A stretch of 64,000 nt of DNA from Mantis religiosa (taxonomy: Eukaryota > Arthropoda > Insecta > Mantodea > Mantidae), in assembly GCA_030765055.1 (NCBI GenBank), contig CM060954.1, forward strand, positions 112,704,107-112,768,106, given 5' to 3'. Below are positions 12,843 through 22,253 of this stretch, one piece after another (the stretch's first letter is position 1; every line of letters starts with the position of its first letter). The notes under the pieces are model-generated. The model saw nothing but the letters and a program-made list of their open reading frames with translations, did no database searches and was not told the DNA's origin. Both the position numbers and the translations under genes were made by a program.

Positions 12843-13268
12843 AACAACAAAAAATTGATGTTAATAAGAAAATAATTTTAAATACATAATTGCAGTTAAA
12901 TTTTAATCACTAGACATACCATTGAGAAAACTGTATCTTCCTTAATAAACAAACCACTTGGATAAAAGTGGGTGAGCTTAGAAGTCGTGCTTCGTTCAGT
13001 CTTATATTAGAAATAGCTTTTGGGTCATAAATTTATCAGATCAGTTTTTACATTAGTGGGATAGGGCATATATCTCTGCTTTAAGGTATTTTATTTCCTT
13101 GTAAATTATTAATTATTTATTTATTATCCAATTTTTGTATTCATATTTTACCCAAACGTATATTAGGAATATAGTTTACAAATTTATGAATATAATACAA
13201 TTTACAAAAACATAACAAAATTCCATATCAAGCTGACAAACAGTAAACATCAAGATGAATCCTTTAGC

Positions 13269-13676
13269 TTAAGAAATATTTTGTTTAAGAAGGCCATGAA
13301 ATATTGATAAGTTTTGTAATTCATCTAAATATGTGTAAATGGTTTTGAAAAAGTATAACCTAAGGATTGAAGCATAATTCAAGTTCGTATCTTTCAAAAC
13401 AGAAAAAATGGGCAATTAAATAAAATGTGAGGGACATCTTGAAGATGATTTCCACAAATACAATCAGATGTGGATTTGATTTTGAATCGAAATAAGTAAG
13501 CTGAAAATTTGCCATGTCCAGTTAAGAATTGAGTGAGAACATAGTTAGGATTAACGAATTTACATTTATGTCTGTCAGAAACTGTTGAGAAATATAAATT
13601 CTTATTGTATATGTGTATGCTTTCAAAACAAATATTGTAAAAATTGCCTATTTTAAATATATTTAGTAAGAGTTAC
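13269..13676 (-). pseudogene. LINE ORF2 C-terminal fragment with zinc-knuckle-like motif
   Basis: On the minus strand about 135 codons are open, ending at a TAA at 13271-13269. The segment contains LTGHGKFSAYLFRFKIK followed by CICGNHLQDVPHILFNC, a C-x-C-x8-H-x4-C pattern. A TGHG...L.RF...C.CG.....H.L..C block is characteristic of the C-terminus of R1/I/Jockey-type LINE ORF2 proteins, downstream of RNase H. Upstream domains are missing, so it is a 5'-truncated copy. The frame is intact over this length, which suggests moderate age. It is a different LINE from those at 15725 and 16036. Confidence 0.82.
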
Positions 13677-14164
13677 ACTTAAAGTGGAGTTGAATAAGAT
13701 TTATCAAAACTTATAATTAGGGAAATGAATTAAAAAGCAATATATACTATGTTAAAACGAGTGAAATTGGAAAATTAATACATATTCTATTGCGCTTAAA
13801 TATGTAAAATGAAACAGGAACGAAATGTATGAAATGACTTGTAATGGTATATAAGTTAAAGCATATGAATGTAATTTAAGATAGGTATAAATTATGTAAT
13901 TACATTTCTCAAAATGTCTTACCACTGCTGTTCATGCAGAACATATAAAACTCTCTTCTGTTATGAAACAGCGCTAACTTATGGAGAAACACCCAGTTAC
14001 CAACGAAATGTCACATGCAGCAATCGCTTTCTATCGAATATTTTAGAAGTCAATGGTATGTCCTTCTGCAATGCGAGTCCTAGATTTTCTCTGCAAATGA
14101 CGTGTTTCGCGAAGGACCTTGGATGGCTCCAGAGCTGTTAGTTTACGGACATTTTACAAAATTA

Positions 14165-14700
14165 TTTTATTCCGTATTGGGCCGTGGAATTGATGGTGTT
14201 AGGGAGGGTCAAGGTAAGGACTCGCTGAACCAGACCGGGCCACGTTCATGACCCACTCAGAGCAACAGCACAACAACACACCTGCTGTCACCCGGTTGCT
14301 AATAAGCGGTCCGTGAAACCTCTCTCACTGTCTTCACCCGGACTTGAACTGTGGACCGTGTGAGAGAGCATGCGGGGTCTCTCGGGAAGTGAAACCGTGG
14401 CAGATCTGACCAGATGTTACAGCATGACGTGTTTGCAAGTCTTACATCACGCGACACCCTACTGGCACAGTTACCTTGGAACCAATAAATCGGACGCTTG
14501 CGTGGGTAGCAGATGTCGGATTTGACGTCTGTCAGAGGGTGGTACTGAAGTCATAGAGACACGACACCCGGACAGGGGCATTCCAATGCCACCAAATGTC
14601 TCTTTTAGCTCAAGATTCCTTACAAGGATGCTCCAAAACCTAGCACTTCTAACCTTCTGGTAAATCTTCCCCGAAGGTCAGTTTTGTGGTCCCTCAATTT
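14165..14700. other. GC-rich block, unclassified repeat-like
   Basis: A sharply GC-richer block inside AT-rich DNA, with strings such as GACCGGGCCACG, CACCCGGACTTGAACTG and CGGGGTCTCTCGGG. No open frame of note and no clear terminal repeats are visible. It resembles in texture the retroposed insert at 17237-17753 but I see no shared sequence. Confidence 0.3.
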
Positions 14701-15724
14701 TATTAGAACCAAATATGTCGGCATAACTAAAATGAAAGTAAAATGATTACCTAACATAACGCTGATTCACTTTTTTGCCCCAAAATCGTTTAAGTGTGCA
14801 ACATTGTACAAAACACAGTTTAACGGAAAAGTAGTTAACCTTCTGTTTAATATTTATAACAAGAGTTTATAACGTTCTCTTTTACTTAGCATTTAATAAA
14901 CAAAGTATTTGCATTTCAACCGAAATTTCGTTTCAGAACTTCCGAATTTCAGCATCAGATTTAAAAATATTTTCCTAAGAAGGTATGTGCACGTCTGTCT
15001 GAATAGCATAGCCAAAAAGCAGTGGATACCAAAATATTCTCAAACGATACGACACATTTTCTCAAAAATGTCTGGAGCACTTTGAATTAAAACTTATGTC
15101 AATCATGTCAAATGAAATATTTTCATTTCAATGTCTTGTACCTATAATTGATAAACTGTAAGAGCAAATCTCATTAAGGATATGTATGGCTGAAGTTTCA
15201 TGAATATTTTAAAAAAATATTATTTTCCTCTTCTTAGCCTATAAAATAGTGTAAGCCTTCCTGAATCCAAAGAATGCTTAGACAGCATCCGCAAGCCTTT
15301 TTAAATACTCTAATCTAATTTGTAAGTTACGTGAATGCTAGTGTTAAATATGAATTCTAATTCTTTATCCCTGTTTTCTGACTATTGAAATTTTCAGCAT
15401 TTTTCATCATTTAAGATGCTCCTTGCGTCACAGTTTTAGTGTTAGATTAATGAAACTTGCTGCACACGTTCATAGAGATACAGTAAATAGAAATTGCTCT
15501 GGGTGTTATTGTGAGATGCATTTAAGGACACTTTCTTTACTTCAAAACACAAAAATTTCAAATTTTGGGCAAAAAAGGCCATATTCATAGCTTTAAAAAT
15601 TTCTGGAGCCTAAAGTTATTGAGACACAGAGAAATCTAGGGCAAATTAAAAAAATGGATGTATTGTGAACCTGCTGTTAAATCTTCTTCTTTCTCTAATT
15701 CCTTTGTGCTGTTAAGCGTGGAGT

Positions 15725-15868
15725 TTAAGCCTCTTCTACCCAATCCCTCCACTTTTCTCGGTCCATTATCATTCTCTTCATTTCTGTCATCGTTTTCCCT
15801 CTATCCTTCCCCAACTTCTCAATGTATTCCTGATACAACTTGCGTGGCCTTCCCCTAATTCTTTTACC
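15725..15868 (-). pseudogene. LINE ORF C-terminal fragment (RT-associated basic tail)
   Basis: Reading the minus strand, the frame gives RIRGRPRKLYQEYIEKLG, a basic GRPR stretch, and ends in REKWRDWVEEA before a TAA at 15727-15725. A 'GRPR.....' stretch followed by a terminal W-R-x-W is a common C-terminal signature of endonuclease/reverse-transcriptase proteins of insect RTE/CR1-like elements. Only about 48 codons remain. It lies just downstream, in the minus sense, of the LINE at 16036 and its GAT repeat, so the two are separate insertions or parts of one rearranged element. Confidence 0.7.
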
Positions 15869-15961
15869 TTATGGTCTTGCTTCTAAATATTGTTTGGGTT
15901 TTCTTTCATCTCGTAAGTGGACCAACACAAGTTCGAATCTTTGATGTGCGTGTTTCATTTT

Positions 15962-15962
<1 letters not shown>

Positions 15963-16034
<72 letters not shown>
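15963..16034. repeat. (ATC)n / (GAT)n microsatellite, 24 units
   Basis: A perfect ATC trinucleotide run. On the minus strand it is a (GAT)n run placed immediately after the end of the LINE at 16036-17236. It is therefore plausibly the simple-repeat 3' tail of that LINE, as is common for RTE-type elements. The polyhistidine frame on the plus strand is an artefact. Confidence 0.95.
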
Positions 16035-16035
16035 C

Positions 16036-16793
16036 GGCATAAGCCTTGTGGCCCGTTCCGACTTCAAGGAAATTGATCGGACCATCTCATTCGTGGCCTG
16101 CCAACATTTCTTCTACCTAAAGGTTTATACTTGTATACTATTTGTGGTGCACGGTCTTCGGTCATTCTCTGCACATGATCTTGCCATTTTTGCCCGTATG
16201 CAATGATTGTTTCATTTAGACTCTGAATTTCCAATTCTCTTCTAATATCCTCGTTTCTTTTCTTGTCTATGAGTCTATAACCTGCAACCTGTCTCAGAAA
16301 TTTCATCTCAGCAGCCTCCACTTTCTTCTGTTGTGAGATAGTCAAGACCCAGTTTTCACATCCATACAGCTGGGTTGGGATCGCCATTATTTTATACAGT
16401 TTTAACAAAGTTTGACGATTACAATTTTTAAAAGTTCTTTTTATTGTGCCGCATATTTTTTGGAATTTGTTTATTTTGTTTTGTATATCTCTATTACTGG
16501 TATATATTACAATATAGCCAAGATAATTAAAATGTTGTTGGATGGATTTATCATTTATGCAAATTTTTGCTCTCAAATGGTTCGTTCCTATAAATCATTA
16601 GTTTTGTTTTTTCATGTGAAATTTGAAGATTATATTCTCTTGTAATATTATTTAATTCAGGTATGGCTCTTTGTAAGTTGTCTTCCGTCTCCGCAATTAA
16701 AATCTGGTCATCAGCAAACAGCAATGTGTCAACATTTCTCCCCTTTATTTTAAAATGTGTTCTGAGGATAGTTTGCCATCGTACAACTGCGTC

Positions 16794-16850
<57 letters not shown>

Positions 16851-17236
16851 CATGTATATATTAAATAGGGTAGGTGACAATGGACACCCCTGTCTTAGTC
16901 CTAAATTAATCTCTACTATGTTATCTTTTTCTATGGATTTCTCCAATTTAAATTTTGTATTTATATACATACTTTGTACTGTTCCTACCAAATGTTGAGG
17001 AAATTCATTTTTAATCATTATTTCCAATAGCAGATTTGCTTTTACTTTATCAAATGCTTTTACATAGTCTATAAAAGCTATTAGTGTTGGTAGATTATAT
17101 TCTCGTCGTTTCTCCATAATCTGTGTTTTTGTGAAAATACAACCATTGCAGGAACGCCCTTTTCTAAATCCATTTTGTGAATCATGCAATTTAGTTTCTG
17201 AGATTGGAGCAATTTTATTATTGTTACTTTAATAGC
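16036..17236 (-). pseudogene. LINE reverse transcriptase fragment, 5'-truncated, with TA expansion
   Basis: On the minus strand two frames cover the reverse transcriptase. The first (17189-16551) has QNGFRKGRSC, a DYVKAFDKV motif with the first catalytic Asp, LRQGCPLSPTLFN, and LLFADDQILIAE with the catalytic FADD. The second (16576-16064) continues through YGCENW to WQDHVQRM and GRRNVGRPRMRW, a typical C-terminal signature of RTE/CR1-like endonuclease-reverse transcriptases. The frames are offset near 16560. A TA microsatellite lies inside the coding region between the QGCPLSP block and NDAVVRWQ, in frame as Tyr-Ile repeats. The 5' side is interrupted by a retroposed insert at 17237. The copy is dead, but its sequence is easily recognisable. 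Confidence 0.92.
16799..16844. repeat. (TA)n microsatellite inside LINE reverse transcriptase
   Basis: About 23 TA units. In the minus-strand LINE frame it reads (Tyr-Ile)n and keeps the frame open on both sides, so the expansion happened without shifting the reading frame. Confidence 0.95.
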
Positions 17237-17753
17237 TCCGTAGGGAAGGGGATCCGTCCTCTTCAGCATCCGTGGTGCGGATGCTGCGGCCCCTAGCATT
17301 CGTGGTACCTCTGACGTTACTAGAGGAACCTCAGGCCGAACATTCGAGCCTCTCCCTGATTGGGAGTTGGTCGGATTGGGTTGGACTCGAGGGGGCAGTG
17401 GTTCCCGATACCCGTGGGAGATCGGGTACGTCTCCGGATGGGGTTGAGGGAAGCCATTAATATCCCCGCGTACTAGCCAGGATAGCTAGTAGTAGGTGTG
17501 CTATATCACCAAGCGGCCCCACCGAGATCATATCGGTAGCCTTCCCATTTTGGAGTTGGCGCGCGTAAGTGGCGTATCCACTTCCATCCCGTCTTGAGTC
17601 ATGGGGGGGGGGGGGGGCTTGTTAGTCTCTAGGTCTTGCCCTATGGAAAGCCCCAGGGAGGCGCCCGGCGCTCTTTTGGGGCAGCTCTGTAACTCCCTGG
17701 TCGAAGGAGGCCCGGATCCTTGGGAGTAGAACCTCTGTCATTACATTACATGC
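17237..17753. mobile_element. 517-bp GC-rich retroposed insert nested in a LINE
   Basis: The block is strikingly GC-rich, including a G15-17 run near 17605, compared with the LINE around it. It is flanked by a perfect 12-bp direct repeat TACTTTAATAGC (17225-17236 and 17754-17765), the size expected of target-primed reverse transcription. Its right end is CATTACATTACATGC, a short pentamer-like tail, so the plus strand is probably its sense strand. No long open frame or tRNA-like promoter is visible. It could be a SINE of unknown origin or the 3' end of a LINE. Confidence 0.8.
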
Positions 17754-17765
17754 TACTTTAATAGC

Positions 17766-18411
17766 AATGTCTTATGCTTTTCTTGCAGAAGACAAATATT
17801 TTAAATACATTTACGTATAAAAATGCAAGTAACATATTCTTGTCTGTCTCAAAATAAATGCAATGTTATTAGAATATTGCCTTAATATTGGTTGTGTAAA
17901 CACTCGGGCTCATTCATCTGTTATGAATGGTGCTGGCATATAATCAAAGTATCCTCTCGTGGAAATTATACTAGGCATCTATTCCCCACAGAATGAGGGC
18001 AATAATAGAAGCAGAGAGTTAATTTCCATTTGTATTTGATTTTACATATAGGAATAACATTTATTTCATTCAGTTTAAAACACAGTGCAGTGTTTCATTT
18101 TTTATGTGTGAGCATGAGTGCCATAAAATCAAGTAAGCCATAGCAATTCAAAGTTATAACAACGTGACTAATACACAATTCGTATTTCTACGACAAAGAA
18201 AAGAATATATGTTCGGAATTTGAACAGTTATAGGTCTAGTTCCAACATACTTGTCTATAACCACTCGGCTATCAGTGCTCGTTTAGGAACTGATACTCAG
18301 TTATGCGAGGATTCAGTACAACCAAGCTTAAGAGACGCGTTCCGCGATACCATTGTAAACCGCCCGTGGAAACGATGTGGAATTAGAAAAATGTATGCTT
18401 CCAGAGTCTGC

Positions 18412-18476
<65 letters not shown>

Positions 18477-18900
18477 GCGTGCGTGTGTGTACAATAGCGA
18501 ATTTGTAATGAAGTTTTGTCTCGACTTTAAGAGCGTCGTTTGCTTAAAGAAATATAAATTATGTAAATGTTTTATGATTATAGTAGCCTGCTTTAATTTG
18601 ATATTTTCAAACAGTTCTCGGCATCTAATAACAACAAATTGATAAGGTCAGACGCTCATATATGTGAGTGTCGTAAAACGGATGTGGTTTACCTGAGAAC
18701 AATGTTGCTGTTCATATAACTTGATCTTTAGGTTCAGGACCTTGCAAGGACGGAACAGAAGACTGTCAACAAAATTACCCCACCTCAAACTACTTGTTAC
18801 ATGGAAAATGTTTCTTAAATCTTTATTTTCTCCAAAATGAACTAGCGATTTTGTTAACCCGTTGATTTAAGATTGTTCATGACAACATGAAACTTATATC
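17766..18900. other. AT-rich stretch with one CpG-rich microsatellite
   Basis: The first 60 bases may still belong to the interrupted LINE on the minus strand. Apart from the GT/GCGT microsatellite at 18419-18489 nothing is recognised. Confidence 0.4.
18419..18489. repeat. Compound (GT)n(GCGT)n microsatellite
   Basis: About 13 GT units pass into GCGT tetranucleotide units and then GCGCGTGCGTGTGTGT. It is an alternating purine-pyrimidine tract along its whole length. Confidence 0.95.
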
Positions 18901-19172
18901 TTGGCTGGCCCCGTAGCTCAGTGGGTGGAGCACCTGCCTGCCGTGCTAGGGATCCCGGTTCTGTTCCCGGCCGTGGGGGTGGGAAGTTTTCTCCAACCAA
19001 GATGATTCCTCATTTTCCCAGAGTCTGGAAGTATGAATGAGAGTGCAAATGTGTGCGTGATGTAATGATTAATACGAGTTAACACCGATATGTTCCAAAG
19101 GAGAATGGCCGCCGATATGACAAGTGTAGTTAAATGCAGGGTATAAATGGAACAAATAAATCTTCTGCCTTG
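18901..19172 (+). repeat. SINE family D (tRNA-like head)
   Basis: The head GGCCCCGTAGCTCAGTGGG is an excellent tRNA-type A box, followed by a B-box-like GATCCCGGTTCTGTTCCCGG. The body has GTTTTCTCCAACCAAGATG and ends near GGGTATAAATGGAACAAAT. The single copy in this window means its 3' end is a guess. Confidence 0.7.
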
Positions 19173-20250
19173 ATTTTTTAAGTATCCTCTGAATTGTTGC
19201 TCATTCTGGATGACTTTTGCATAACTGGATAACGCGTAAAAGGTGAAAACTCTTTCAACGCAAAAAAATTAGATTTCATTAAAACACGTTGTTCATATCA
19301 AACACACTTTTTTGTGAAGTTAAAACTTTCTGAGGTATTCATTGTTACCGATTTGCATTTTGAAATTCCAGCTATATCTTTCACAAGGTGAGTATTTCAG
19401 TTTCTCTCGGTCATGGAAAGAGAATGAAGTTTTAAAGTCATCATACTCGTAAAAGTTTTGGCTATCGTCTATTACATTCCCATACCTAATCCATCGACAA
19501 CGAAATTTACAATGAAGTGATTTCTACAAGTGTTTTGTTAAATATAAAGCAAAATAAGCACATTTTGTTAAAGAAGATGTATTGAAATGCGTGTAGTATA
19601 TTCCACAAGTGTCTTAATGTAGTGTATTTCTGTGAAATTTCTCTTTTCAGTTTCTAAATATTTTTATTATAAACCTGTATATACCACAAGACCTGAAGTT
19701 TTCCTTGTGATGAATATTTTCAAGATTTTCTCGGCAAACAAGCCAAGTTATAGCCCAAGATTTTGGACTATAGCATTTCTTAAAATATTCTGATGATGGG
19801 AAAGATGTACGCTCCCGAAAGGTCGAGTTCTAATCGTCTTTTCACTTGAGTTGTTTCCAGAGAACATCTTGAGAAAACTGTATCTACCAGTTTTTAAATA
19901 ATTTCTTTTTTGAATAAACTGCCACACTGTTGTGTAACTATTACTGAATCTGTTAGTATTATTGATAAATAGTCTGTGCTTGTTTTTGCATAAGGTAAAT
20001 CTGTAATTCATCCAATGTCTACTGTAAAAGTGTACAGAAAGAAGTTCTTATGAGTATCGATCTAATATTACATTTTGCGTATGTTGGACAGCTAATTGGT
20101 TTGGAGAGGCTGTTAAAATGTACACTTATACAATTAGTATCACTGTTTCTATTTATTAAGGTGACAGTAGCTTAGCTCGCAGACGCTATGCATACGTATG
20201 ATGAGAGACAAAAACAAAATGAAATACAAGAAATACGTAATGAGCACGCA
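19173..20250. other. AT-rich stretch, nothing recognised
   Basis: No gene or repeat with clear ends. The minus-strand frame at 19748-20011 has no recognisable motif. Confidence 0.45.
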
Positions 20251-20251
20251 T

Positions 20252-20284
20252 GCGCGTGCGCGCGCGCGCGCGCACACACACACA

Positions 20285-20358
<74 letters not shown>
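20252..20358. repeat. Compound (GC)n(CA)n microsatellite
   Basis: Starts GCGTGCGCGCGCGCGCGC, passes into a long CA run with one CAGACA interruption. Apparent long frames through it are Cys-Val or His-Thr repeat artefacts. Confidence 0.97.
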
Positions 20359-20363
<5 letters not shown>

Positions 20364-20674
20364 AAGTTGAGAATAAAATAAACCACTGTAACAATAGAAA
20401 ATCAGGAAATGCAATCGACCTCAATTAAAAGGTAATTATTGTGGTCAGGAAAATACAATGTTTTGGTTAGGAAAAGTTAGTTTCAAAATTTTACGGGAAA
20501 CCCTGGTGTGTGAACTCAGTGTTAATAAACGAAACTTATTGTAGACAAATCCAAAGATTAAAAGAATAGTAAAAGCGTGAATATCATTTCCGATAAACAA
20601 TTAGCCCAAAATCAAAGCCATTGGGTGTTAGACACCATATAAATGGAGTAAATTTACTTTAAAACGATACTTTT

Positions 20675-20898
20675 AATTTACATCTTCCAGTGTTAAGTCA
20701 TATCGGACGATGAATGACATGAGTGAAAAAGTTCACAAATGAGCCCAGGGTCCATCGAACTTAGTTACCCGATATTCATCATTAAGAGTAAGGGAAAATC
20801 TCGGAAGGAACCTTATCCAGATAGCTCCCCCTGAGATTCGAATTCGATACCTTTGGACGTAAGGCAGACACGCTACCACCTACGCTACACAGGCGGCC
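20675..20898 (-). repeat. SINE family A, copy 3 (diverged)
   Basis: On the minus strand the head reads GGCCGCCTGTGTAGCGTAGG, followed by the tRNA-like boxes (decayed), TTACTCTTAATGATGAATAT, and the 3' end AACACTGGAAGATGTAAATT. Mutations throughout mark it as an older copy. Confidence 0.82.
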
Positions 20899-21464
20899 AA
20901 AAATATTTAAATGGTTAAGTAAGTGTAGACCTTCCTGGATATATGCTTTAAGAAAATCATATTATATAGGTTTCAAAAAATCCATTTTTGTTTTGTTTTT
21001 AATGTTAAAAAATTACATAATTTTTCAGCTTTAAAATGATATGTATAACATAGGTTGTCAGCTGGTATTAAAGCCCTTTAATTCGTCAATTTAAAGATGG
21101 CGGCGTAATAATACGCCCACTTCCTGAGAATGGTGCTTAATCTTTGATCGTGATTTCCCAAAACCTTGATTTTTCATAATTTAGATGCACGTTTCTCAAA
21201 AACTATAAAAGATATTGACACCAAATTTATAGTGGTTATTTTTCAGTATTCCTTTAACACATTCGGCTAACATTTATATTCATGTGATTTATAAAATGGA
21301 TGAAAACAAATATTCAGTCCTTGAAAATATTATCTTCTTTTTTTACTCAAAAATAATTAATTTTTCATATGCATAGTATAAACTATATGTGATTTTCCTT
21401 TCGCCTATATTATAAAACTGTATCTTAGGTTGTGGAAACGTAGAGTCAGACTGAAAAATTCAAT

Positions 21465-21535
21465 GCCATAGCCGGGATTTGAACCACGGATCTTCTGGTT
21501 TCCGTCCAGCCGCACTACCATTGTGCTACTATGGC
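21465..21535 (-). repeat. tRNA-like cloverleaf within composite, copy 1
   Basis: 71-nt segment with acceptor arms GCCATAG and CTATGGC pairing perfectly (7 bp), a D arm GCAC/GTGC, an anticodon arm CTGG/CCAG with loop ACGGAAA, and a T loop with the B box GGTTCAAATCC. Position 33 is C rather than U and there is no serine-type long arm despite a GGA 'anticodon', so it is tRNA-derived rather than a working tRNA. Confidence 0.8.
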
Positions 21536-21812
21536 CAACGTGCCGATATGACATTAAATTCTCCAACTGACTCGTATTTTCCCGGTAAACCACTTAGGAG
21601 TTCTCATAAACACATGAGACAGCTACCTTAATGGCGACTTACTACATGTAAGTACTTTAAGGTCCGGGCTTTATAGTTAACCACTATTAGGTTAATTAAT
21701 GGAAATTAATTATTCTTTCACACTGGCCGTGTGTAGGCTAAATTGTGGAAACGTAGAGTCAGACTGAAAAATTCGAGTCAGTTGGAGAATTTAATGTCAT
21801 ATCGGCACGATG

Positions 21813-21883
21813 GCCATAGTAGCACAATGGTAGTGCGGCTGGACGGAAACCAGAAGATCCGTGGTTCAAATCCCGGCTATGGC
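21813..21883 (+). repeat. tRNA-like cloverleaf within composite, copy 2
   Basis: Same 71-nt cloverleaf as the neighbouring copies, with 7-bp GCCATAG/CTATGGC acceptor pairing and loop ACGGAAA. The base just before the acceptor context differs (GATGGCC versus GTTGGCC), showing that the copies are not byte-identical. Confidence 0.8.
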
Positions 21884-22092
21884 ATTGAATTTTTCAGTCT
21901 GACTCTACGTTTCCACAATTTAGCCTACACACGGCCAGTGTGAAAGAATAATTAATTTCCATTAATTAACCTAATAGTGGTTAACTATAAAGCCCGGGCC
22001 TTAAAGTACTTACATGTAGTAAGTCGCCATTAAGGTAGTTGTCTCATGTGTTTAATGTCAGTTGGAGAATTTAATGTCATATCGGCACGTTG

Positions 22093-22163
22093 GCCATAGT
22101 AGCACAATGGTAGTGCGGCTGGACGGAAACCAGAAGATCCGTGGTTCAAATCCCGGCTATGGC
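22093..22163 (+). repeat. tRNA-like cloverleaf within composite, copy 3
   Basis: Third copy of the 71-nt tRNA-like unit, plus strand. It is followed by GGCATTGAATTTTTCAGTC and the CACACGGCCAGTGTG motif, and the element ends 76 bases further on at AATTTCC next to the target duplication. Confidence 0.8.
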
Positions 22164-22253
22164 ATTGAATTTTTCAGTCTGACTCTACGTTTCCACAATT
22201 TAGCCTACACACGGCCAGTGTGAAAGAATAATTAATTTCCTGTATCTTAGGTT

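Larger units (their letters stand above)
21418..22253. mobile_element. Palindromic composite of tRNA-like repeats (family B) with 14-bp target duplication
   Basis: A perfect direct repeat CTGTATCTTAGGTT (21418-21431 and 22240-22253) flanks an 808-bp insert. Inside, one minus-strand copy (21432-21774) is followed by two plus-strand copies (21775 to about 22050, and 22051 to 22239). The minus part contains a unit end joined head-to-tail to a unit start (GTGTTTATGAGAACTCC in sense). The insert is therefore a tandem dimer meeting an inverted tandem dimer. The arms are nearly identical, giving more than 300 bp of inverted repeat. Each copy carries a 71-nt cloverleaf-like tRNA segment and the CACACGGCCAGTGTG motif downstream. 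Confidence 0.88.

Noticed and set aside
15871..16206. Open frame with 24 consecutive His codons
   Set aside because: It is the ATC microsatellite read in one frame; flanking residues match no protein and the sense LINE is on the other strand.
20270..20358. CRISPR-like array
   Set aside because: Simple dinucleotide repeat with no spacers; the genome is eukaryotic.
20149..20424. Cys-Val and His-Thr repeat frames
   Set aside because: Artefacts of the CA/GC microsatellite.
21465..22163. Three tRNA-Ser(GGA) genes
   Set aside because: Cloverleaf pairs well, but C33, no long variable arm, and location within a repeated, palindromic mobile composite argue for tRNA-derived repeats.
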